In this document: in pieces, positions 57,979 to 64,000 of the stretch
Layout: each line of letters begins with the position of its first letter
Numbering within the stretch: the stretch's first letter is position 1
Assembly: GCF_004365355.1 (NCBI RefSeq)
Contig: NZ_SODP01000001.1
Coordinates: 3,222,481 to 3,286,480 of the forward strand
Direction of reading: 5' to 3'
DNA length: 64,000 bases
DNA from: Kribbella pratensis
GTDB taxonomy: Bacteria; Actinomycetota; Actinomycetes; Propionibacteriales; Kribbellaceae
The notes under the pieces: generated by a model
What the model was told of the DNA's origin: nothing
What the model saw: only the letters and a program-made list of their open reading frames with translations
The model's database searches: none
Position numbers and translations under genes: made by a program

Positions 57979-58806
57979 CTAACTTGACCGGGACGAGATC
58001 TCTCGCATGAGGGTGGTCACCTCGCGGGCGCGCCCGATCATGGCTGGGTCGACCATCCGGCCGTCGGGCAGGACGATAACGCCGCCGTCGGAGACACCCG
58101 CCTTCTCAACTGCCTCCAGGAGCGCTTCCGCTTCGGCCAGCTGGACAGCGGTCGGCGTGAAGGCTTCGACGATCGTGGACAGCTGGCGCGGGTGGATCGC
58201 CGTACGACCGACGAAGCCGAGCGTCCGCCCCTCCAACGACGTACGCCGAAGCCCGTCGAAGTCGTCCACCCGGGGATACACCGACATCATCGGCGCGCCC
58301 AGCCCGGCCGCCCGGGACGCCGACACCAGCCGACTGCGCGACCACGCCAGCCCGGCCGGATCGTCAACGCCGAGCGCGCTGGACAGATCGGCCTCACCCA
58401 GCGCGATCGCGATCACCCGCGGATCGGCGGTGGCGATCTCGAACGCACGCTCAACACCCAGCGGCGACTCGATCAGCGCAGTGATCCTTGCCGACGGCAC
58501 CTTCTCCAGCACGGCCCGCACATCGGCCGCGCTCTCGACCTTCGGCAGCCGGATCCGGGCCGACGGTACGGCGGAGACCGCGGCCAGATCGTCCTCGATC
58601 CACGGCGACCCGAACGCGTTCACCCGGATCTCGACCGGCCCGTGCGCGTTCGCCGCGATCCAGGCGATCGCCCAGCCGCGCGCGTCCGCCTTCGCGTCGA
58701 CCGGTACGGCGTCCTCCAGGTCGAACACCACCAGATCGGGGCCCGCGGCAACAGCTTTCGCGAACCGGTCCGGCCGGTTGGCCGGAACATACAGTGCCGT
58801 CAGCAC
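57979..58806 (-). CDS. HpcH/HpaI-family CoA-ester lyase (citrate lyase beta-like)
   Basis: A 275-residue TIM-barrel enzyme. LYVPANRPDRFAKAVAAGPD LVVFDLEDAVP is the family N-terminus; ARIRLPKVESAADV and ITALIESPLGVERAFEIA hold the Mg and Glu/Asp ligands; MMSVYPRVDDFDG and GRTAIHPRQLSTIVEAF follow. Members cleave malyl-, citramalyl- or other 3-hydroxyacyl-CoA esters. GTG 58806 is used. The CoA transferase gene lies 31 bases upstream, an apt partner: acid activation, then retro-aldol cleavage. Confidence 0.9.
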   Translation of the reverse strand: MLTALYVPANRPDRFAKAVAAGPDLVVFDLEDAVPVDAKADARGWAIAWIAANAHGPVEIRVNAFGSPWIEDDLAAVSAVPSARIRLPKVESAADVRAVLEKVPSARITALIESPLGVERAFEIATADPRVIAIALGEADLSSALGVDDPAGLAWSRSRLVSASRAAGLGAPMMSVYPRVDDFDGLRRTSLEGRTLGFVGRTAIHPRQLSTIVEAFTPTAVQLAEAEALLEAVEKAGVSDGGVIVLPDGRMVDPAMIGRAREVTTLMREISSRSS

Positions 58807-58837
58807 CTTGAACGCCCCCTCCAGGCCATTACACGGA

Positions 58838-60025
58838 CTACACGACTCCGGCAGCCCGTAGCGCGTCGAGTTGGTCGGGGGTGACGCCGATCTCCGCGAG
58901 CACCTCGTCGGTGTTCGCGCCGTGCGGCCCGCCGGCCCAGCGGATCGACCCCGGCGACTCGGACAACCGGAACAGCACGTTCTGCATCTGCACCCGACCG
59001 CCGAGCTCGTCGTCGTCGACGCTGACGATCGTCCCGAGTGCGGCGTACTGCGGATCGGTCATGATCCCGCGGATGTCGTGCACCGGGCCGACCGCGGCCT
59101 CGGCCTTCTCGAACTCGGCCATCACCTCGTCCAGACCCCTCGACGCGATCCACGAACCGACCGCGTCGTCCAGCTCGTCCGCGTGCTCGGCCCGCTCCCG
59201 CCCGGTCGCGAACCACGGCTGCGCGACCAGGTCGGCCCGTCCGACCAGCGTCACCACCCGCTCGGCGATGCTCTGCGAACTCGTCGACACGGCCACCCAT
59301 CGACCGTCCGCGGTCTTGTACACGTTCCGCGGCGCGTTGTTCGACGACCGGTTCCCCAGCCGCGGCTGCACGTACCCGGTCTGCTGGTACGCCGTGATGC
59401 CGCCGCCGAGCATCATCAGGATCGGCTCGATGATCGCCATGTCGATCACCTGCCCTGCCCCGGACCGATCCCGCTCGCGCAACGCGACCAGGACGGCGTA
59501 CGCCGTGGCGAGCGCGGTGATCCCGTCCGCGAGCCCGAACGGCGGCAGCGTCGGCGGACCGTCCGGCTCACCGGTGACCGCCGCAAACCCACTCATCGCC
59601 TCGGCCAAGGAGCCGAACCCGGGCCGCCGCGACCACGGACCGACCTGCCCGAACGCCGTCACCCGCGCGATCACCAACCGCGGGTTCGCCTCGAGCAACA
59701 CGTCCGGCCCGAGACCCCAGCGCTCCAAGGTGCCCGGCCGGAAGTTCTCGACCAGGACATCGTGAGTCTTGACCAACTCGAGGAACACGTCCCGCCCGCG
59801 GGACAGGTCGAGCGTCGCGAGCCGCTTGTTCCGCCCGAGCGTCTTGAACCACAGCCCGACGCCGTCTTTCGAAGCACCGTGCGTCCGCGCGGCATCCGGC
59901 CGCGACGGGTGCTCGATCTTCGTCACGTCGGCGCCGAAGTCACCGAGGAAGGTCGCCGCCAGCGGTCCCGCGAACAGTGTCGCCGCCTCGAGCACCTTCA
60001 CCCCGTCGAGAGGAGCAGGCCTCAT
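58838..60025 (-). CDS. Family III CoA transferase (CaiB/BaiF)
   Basis: A 395-residue enzyme. MRPAPLDGVKVLEAATLFAG PLAATFLGDFGADVTKIEHP is the hallmark N-terminus; VENFRPGTLERWGL and VTAFGQVGPWSRRPGFGSLA are further motifs. Many homologues have Asp after PGF (PGFD); here it is Gly, so the usual catalytic Asp may be missing or shifted and should be checked by alignment. ATG 60025 overlaps the stop of the glycosidase-like gene (ATGA). Transfers CoA between acids. Confidence 0.9.
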   Translation of the reverse strand: MRPAPLDGVKVLEAATLFAGPLAATFLGDFGADVTKIEHPSRPDAARTHGASKDGVGLWFKTLGRNKRLATLDLSRGRDVFLELVKTHDVLVENFRPGTLERWGLGPDVLLEANPRLVIARVTAFGQVGPWSRRPGFGSLAEAMSGFAAVTGEPDGPPTLPPFGLADGITALATAYAVLVALRERDRSGAGQVIDMAIIEPILMMLGGGITAYQQTGYVQPRLGNRSSNNAPRNVYKTADGRWVAVSTSSQSIAERVVTLVGRADLVAQPWFATGRERAEHADELDDAVGSWIASRGLDEVMAEFEKAEAAVGPVHDIRGIMTDPQYAALGTIVSVDDDELGGRVQMQNVLFRLSESPGSIRWAGGPHGANTDEVLAEIGVTPDQLDALRAAGVV

Positions 60026-62010
60026 CCCGCACACCTGAAGCCGATGGTCTCCGAACGGTCGAGGCCACCGCCGGTCAGCACCAGCTTGAAGCTGACCTCG
60101 GGCGGCTGCGGCCCGCCGTCGGCATACCAATCGGAGCCCTCGGCCGCGTAGTGCGAACCACCCTTGAGGATGCAGAACCGGCTGCGGCCGTCGCGGTGCT
60201 CGCTCTCGGTCAGGTTCCACACCAGCGGCTCGCGGCGTTCGAACCCGTCGACAGCCGCCGCGACCTGCCACTCGTCCTCGGTCGGCAGCCGCCCGCCACG
60301 CCACGCGGCGTACGCGCGCGCGTCCGGCAGGTCGACGTACGTCACCGGGTGGTCCTCGGTCCCGGGAACCGGTGCGCCCTCGACCCAGTGCTTCAGGAAC
60401 CGGTTCGCGACCACGGGCCGGTATCCGGTCGCCTTGAGGAACTCGGAGTACTCCTCGTTGGTCACCTCACGCACCGCGACCGAAATGCCGGACAGCTCGA
60501 CCTCGCGCTTGACGGTCTGCATGTCGTGCAGGCGAGGCGGCAGCGGCTTCCACTCCTCGACGTACGGCGCTGTGTCGTACAGCCCGGTCTCGCGCCGCCG
60601 GTGCCGCACGATCAACGTCCGCTGCCCAGCCGGTACGTCGACCGTCGCGCCGATCGACGCGTCACCGGCGACAGCCGGCACCGCGACCAGCTCGGCCGGG
60701 CGCATCGGGAACGCGGACTCGCGGACATGCGCCCGCGCCATCGTGCCCAGCCGACGCGCTGTCGCCCGGCACGAAGTTCCGGCGGTCGCGCCGACCCGGA
60801 TGATGCCGGCAACACCACGGCCAGGCACGACCAGGTGCACACCGTCGTCGTCCGCAGTGATCGGGACGCCCGACGTCACGTCGTACCAGTCGCCGACCTG
60901 ATCCTCGGAGCGCAGCACGATGCCGTCGAAGTCCTCCTCGTCGCGGTTGATCAGCGTCCAGAAGGTGATGTCGGCCAGGTCGAACCGTGATCCGTAGACG
61001 CCGTGGTCGCGGGCCTTCTCCGGGATCTCCGGGGTCAGCTGGATCCAGTCGCCGTCGATCAGCACCGGCGCGAACGCCCGCTGCGCGGCGACCATCCGGC
61101 GCAGGGTCGCGCGGTCGCGCGCGTTCCAGCCGACCCAGGCCGAGAAGACCGACTCCCAGACCAGCATGCCGACGCCGTTGACCCAGGCGGACTGCAGCTC
61201 ATCGCTGTGGTCGCGGTTCCACCGGCGGGTGTGATGCATCATGTGCCGGCGCTCGAACAGGTGCGCACGCAGCACGCCCGGCGCCTCCGTGTCCGCGAAC
61301 CACTGCGCCCAGGACAGCGCGTGGTCCGAGATCCTTGCCATCGGCAACCTTGACTCGCCCTCGAACGCGATCGCCGGGTTCGCCCGGCGGAGCGCGCGGG
61401 TGAAGGCCGGATCGCCTTCCTTCAACGTGTCCAGGAAGACGCCGTCGACAGCGAAGTCGGTCACCAGCGCCGCGAACTCGTCCGCGTCGGAGCGGGCGGA
61501 CCGGCGGGTGCCGACGTCCCACGGGTTGTAGTCGAAGAACACCTTCAGTCCGAGCCGGTGCAGGTCGTCGATCAACGCCCGCAGCCCCGGCACGTCCCGG
61601 TAGAAGTCGAACTGGTTCCGGTCGTCGATCCCGATCACCGGGTACGCGTGCCAGAGCACGATCGCGTCGTGCCCGCCGAACTCGTCGAGCCCGTGCTGGA
61701 CGAACTTCTCCGGCGTGAACTTCCCGGTCTCGACGTCGTACAGCAGGTCGTCCCAGAGCCAGACCAGCGCCACCGAGTACGCCGTCTGGGTCCATTCACG
61801 ACCGGGCTCGTCGTAGTGCGAGCCGTCGTACCGCGTCCGCTCGATGGCGCCGAACCGCCACTCGGCCAGTTTGGCGCGCCACCGCGGCAGGTCGACCGGG
61901 TCTTCCGGCGCACCGAGGATCTTGGCGTCGTCCAGGAAGGACAAATCGGTCCCGAGCCCCAGGTCGACCCTCGCGGGCAGATCGATGGGCCGCGGTTCGA
62001 GCGGATTCAC
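60022..62010 (-). CDS. Glycosidase-like TIM barrel fused to an FGE/sulfatase-modifying-like domain
   Basis: A 662-residue protein with no signal peptide. Residues about 50-340 look like a glycoside hydrolase TIM barrel: YSVALVWLWDDLLYD, HRLGLKVFFDYNPWDVGTRR and TDFAVDGVFLDTLKEGDP, the last with an Asp in a typical acid position. A beta-rich middle (about 340-490, VLRSEDQVGDWYDVTSGVPI) follows. Residues about 495-662 are an FGE-sulfatase/SUMF1-like domain: VREVTNEEYSEFLKATGYRP, GGRLPTEDEWQVAA, ILKGGSHY and IGFRCAG. The Cys pair used by true formylglycine-generating enzymes (GGS...C...YC) is absent (GGSHYAAEGSDWY), so this domain is probably a binding or structural one. GTG 62010 overlaps the ribokinase stop. 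Confidence 0.75.
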   Translation of the reverse strand: MNPLEPRPIDLPARVDLGLGTDLSFLDDAKILGAPEDPVDLPRWRAKLAEWRFGAIERTRYDGSHYDEPGREWTQTAYSVALVWLWDDLLYDVETGKFTPEKFVQHGLDEFGGHDAIVLWHAYPVIGIDDRNQFDFYRDVPGLRALIDDLHRLGLKVFFDYNPWDVGTRRSARSDADEFAALVTDFAVDGVFLDTLKEGDPAFTRALRRANPAIAFEGESRLPMARISDHALSWAQWFADTEAPGVLRAHLFERRHMMHHTRRWNRDHSDELQSAWVNGVGMLVWESVFSAWVGWNARDRATLRRMVAAQRAFAPVLIDGDWIQLTPEIPEKARDHGVYGSRFDLADITFWTLINRDEEDFDGIVLRSEDQVGDWYDVTSGVPITADDDGVHLVVPGRGVAGIIRVGATAGTSCRATARRLGTMARAHVRESAFPMRPAELVAVPAVAGDASIGATVDVPAGQRTLIVRHRRRETGLYDTAPYVEEWKPLPPRLHDMQTVKREVELSGISVAVREVTNEEYSEFLKATGYRPVVANRFLKHWVEGAPVPGTEDHPVTYVDLPDARAYAAWRGGRLPTEDEWQVAAAVDGFERREPLVWNLTESEHRDGRSRFCILKGGSHYAAEGSDWYADGGPQPPEVSFKLVLTGGGLDRSETIGFRCAG

Positions 62011-62927
62011 AGGTACACCTCCGCATAACGCGCGTCGATTGCATCCCCGTGAGGCACCGAGGAGATCGCCCCCGCGGCTTGAACACTCAATGAAGCAGCA
62101 ACGTTAGCGCGTCGGACGGCGTTCGTCAGGTCGCTTCCCGTGATCGAGTCGTTAGCTGACGCAGCAGCTAACCCGGAAGCCAATGCTGCGGCCAGCACCC
62201 CACAGAACGTATCGCCCGCAGCCGTCGTGTCCACCACCTCGACAGGTACCCCGGGAACAGCGATCTCACCCTCGTCCCGGGTCAGGATGACCGCGCCGTC
62301 ACCACCCAAGGTGACGATCGCCGCCGGCACCTTCTTCAGCAGCGCCGACCGGTCCGGACCGCCGATGGCCTCCGCCTCGGTCTCGTTCACCACCAGCAGG
62401 TCGACCTCGGCGAGCAACTCGGCCGGCAGGTCCGCGGCCGGGGCCGCGTTGAGGATGAAGTACGTCGATGCCGCGGCCGCAGCCTGCACCGTCGGAAACG
62501 GGATCTCCAACTGGGAAAGCACGATTTTCGCTTGTCCGATGGCGGCCAGCGCGTCAGCGGACAACGTCAGCTCGCCGTTCGCACCCGGGGCGACCACGAT
62601 CGAGTTCTCGCCGCTGTCCTCGACCGTGATGATCGCCGTACCGGTCGGGGCGTCGCCGGTCGTCGCCAGCGAGAGGTCTACCCCGGAGCCGCCGAGCGCA
62701 TCGCGCAGGAGCGCGCCGCCATCGTCCGCACCGAACGCGACGACCATCGCCGTCCGTGCACCCGCCCGCGCCGAGGCGACCGCCTGGTTGGCTCCCTTAC
62801 CGCCCGGACCACGGCTCATCACACCCGCGAGAACGGTCTCTCCGGGACGCGGAATCCGCTGGACCGGTAACACCAGATCCACATTCGCACTGCCGACCAC
62901 GACAACATCCGGAACCTCAGACTGCAC
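62007..62927 (-). CDS. Ribokinase (PfkB family)
   Basis: A 306-residue sugar kinase. VVGSANVDLVLPVQRIPRPG ETVL, GPGGKGANQAVASARAGA and VDTTAAGDTFCGVLAAAL (catalytic Asp in the GD motif) are diagnostic; ribokinase is the best match, phosphorylating D-ribose at O5, though other pentoses or nucleosides are possible. GTG 62927 overlaps the end of the ADP-ribosylglycohydrolase gene by 11 bases. Confidence 0.9.
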   Translation of the reverse strand: MQSEVPDVVVVGSANVDLVLPVQRIPRPGETVLAGVMSRGPGGKGANQAVASARAGARTAMVVAFGADDGGALLRDALGGSGVDLSLATTGDAPTGTAIITVEDSGENSIVVAPGANGELTLSADALAAIGQAKIVLSQLEIPFPTVQAAAAASTYFILNAAPAADLPAELLAEVDLLVVNETEAEAIGGPDRSALLKKVPAAIVTLGGDGAVILTRDEGEIAVPGVPVEVVDTTAAGDTFCGVLAAALASGLAAASANDSITGSDLTNAVRRANVAASLSVQAAGAISSVPHGDAIDARYAEVYL

Positions 62928-64000
62928 CCCGCGACACCTCCACAGTCCTAGCCGCCAGTTCGTCGATCGCGATCTGGTTCATTCCCGGGAGGCTTGTGGT
63001 CACCCGGTTGTCCAGTGGTGTGGACCACTCTGCCGGAACCCCGCGCGTCGCGCCAAACACGGCACCCACCGTGGCGCCGGCCGAGTCGGTGTCCCAGCCG
63101 CCCATCACCGCGCGACCGATCGCGGTGGTGAAATCCGGAGCCGTCAGCGCGTACGCCGTGAGTGCGGTGTTGTTCACCGCGTGCACCCAGTGCAGGTCGC
63201 CGTACTCCGCATGCAAAGCGTCCAGCGCGTCGTCGAGTTCCGCATCGGCGAGCGTGAGCCCGAAGCGGACGGCGCGGGCGATCGCACCCTGGCCGTTGAC
63301 CACCTCGAGGCCGGCGACAGCGGCCCTGACCGGGTCGTCGAGGACCAGGGCGGCCGCGGACATGGCGGCCACCCAGAGTGCGCCGTCGACCCCGGCGCCG
63401 GTGTGGCTGAGCCGGGCGTCGACGAGGGCCAGCCGTGCGGCCGCAGTACGGTCGCCGGGGTTCGCCCAGCCGTAGGCGTCGGTGCGGATCTGCGCGCCGA
63501 TCCACTCGCGGAACGGGTTCCCGACGACGGCCGCGCGGGCCGGGTCGACACCCTCGAGAAGGTTGCGGTAGGCAACACGTTCCGCGGTGAACACGCGTCC
63601 GGCCGGCAGTTCGTTCAGCCAGCTCAGCGCGACGTCCTCGGTGGTCAGTCCACGACCGTGCCGCTCCAGCATCAGCAGGGCGAGGATGGCGAAGTTGATG
63701 TCGTCGTCCTCGGGCATGCCGTTGATGACCTCGCGCAGGCTGTTCACCTTCGACCGCCGGTTCCACGGCCACCGCTGCTGCACGTCGTCCGGTACGCCGA
63801 CAGCGGTGATGTACTGCGTCAACGGCCACTGCCCTGAGGCGGCGAGGATCTCCCGGATGCCCTCGCGCGGGATCTTCTCCACCGGCTTGCCGAGCAGGTT
63901 GCCCGCACACCGGCCGAGCCACGCGTTCAACGTCCTCGCCTCGAGGTCCACCGCCTCACCGAGCGACGGCAGGTCAGGGATCTCCGGCTCGTGCCACGCC
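62917..64000 (-). CDS. ADP-ribosylglycohydrolase family protein (partial, cut by the window edge)
   Basis: The frame has no stop before the right edge, reading EPEIPDLPSLGEAVDLEART from the last bases, so the true start lies beyond 64000. LGRCAGNLLGKPVEKIP, NGMPEDDDINFAILALLMLE (acidic triad) and GGWDTDSAGATVGAVFGA (second metal site) mark the ADP-ribosylglycohydrolase/DraG fold with two Mg ions. It may release ribose or ADP-ribose from modified proteins or nucleosides. Being next to ribokinase makes ribose salvage plausible. Confidence 0.88.
   Translation of the reverse strand, partial: AWHEPEIPDLPSLGEAVDLEARTLNAWLGRCAGNLLGKPVEKIPREGIREILAASGQWPLTQYITAVGVPDDVQQRWPWNRRSKVNSLREVINGMPEDDDINFAILALLMLERHGRGLTTEDVALSWLNELPAGRVFTAERVAYRNLLEGVDPARAAVVGNPFREWIGAQIRTDAYGWANPGDRTAAARLALVDARLSHTGAGVDGALWVAAMSAAALVLDDPVRAAVAGLEVVNGQGAIARAVRFGLTLADAELDDALDALHAEYGDLHWVHAVNNTALTAYALTAPDFTTAIGRAVMGGWDTDSAGATVGAVFGATRGVPAEWSTPLDNRVTTSLPGMNQIAIDELAARTVEVSRGAV

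Noticed and set aside
62140-63837. 565-residue rightward open frame
   Set aside because: Antisense of ribokinase and ADP-ribosylglycohydrolase, both of which show complete motifs.
1-64000. CRISPR array or phage structural genes
   Set aside because: No regularly spaced direct repeats and no capsid, portal or tail proteins were seen.

Overview
The window is high-GC DNA with dense, often four-base-overlapping genes, GTG/ATG starts and families typical of Actinobacteria (MarR and HxlR regulators, ECF41- and ECF42-type sigma factors, F420-type PPOX protein, fasciclin lipoprotein). Gene content and codon habit suggest a soil actinomycete of the Propionibacteriales, possibly Kribbella-like; that genus guess is inference. 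No tRNA, rRNA or CRISPR array was seen.

Layout. 0-6.6 kb: two solute-binding proteins flanking a large secreted alginate-lyase-like enzyme. 7-12 kb: Sua5, carbonic anhydrase, then a fasciclin lipoprotein and a membrane molybdopterin oxidoreductase that share a SigK-type promoter, with decayed sigK and tatB pieces between them. 12-46.5 kb: an accessory, decay-rich stretch. Small stress or detoxification modules, mostly a one-component regulator (MarR or HxlR) next to an oxidoreductase, metallo-beta-lactamase-fold hydrolase, dehalogenase or reductase, alternate with at least fifteen broken genes (nadB, nadC, an ECF41 sigma factor, methyltransferase, reductase, hydrolase and IS110/IS3/IS701 transposase pieces). 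A tyrosine recombinase at 46.7-48.0 kb marks its right side. 48-64 kb: intact, tightly packed metabolism: an acyl-CoA dehydrogenase pair, a LacI-alcohol dehydrogenase-Gfo/Idh/MocA set, a methyltransferase, and an eight-gene leftward string (ADP-ribosylglycohydrolase, ribokinase, a glycosidase-like/FGE-like fusion, CoA transferase, CoA-ester lyase, FAD oxidoreductase, PPOX protein, ECF42 sigma factor).

Regulation is unusually readable. A paired operator, consensus TAGACAGGCGCCTGTC, occurs at four loci between 27.1 and 38.7 kb, always as two copies with centres exactly 28 bp apart. It precedes a MarR-like regulator, a dehalogenase-quinone oxidoreductase-hydrolase operon, a small secreted protein and a chimeric pseudogene, so it looks like a local regulon spread by duplication. 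Several other regulator/target pairs have perfect palindromes in their intergenic regions, and a TGTCACA box precedes the ECF41 sigma gene and two neighbours.

The same 16-bp convergent overlap between an HxlR 3' end and an alpha/beta-hydrolase 3' end occurs three times (14.2, 32.5, 38.3 kb), and one copy is fused to a duplicated dehalogenase promoter and 5' end. The region is therefore being rearranged by recombination among its own repeats. All identifications come from reading the translated sequence; no database search was run.
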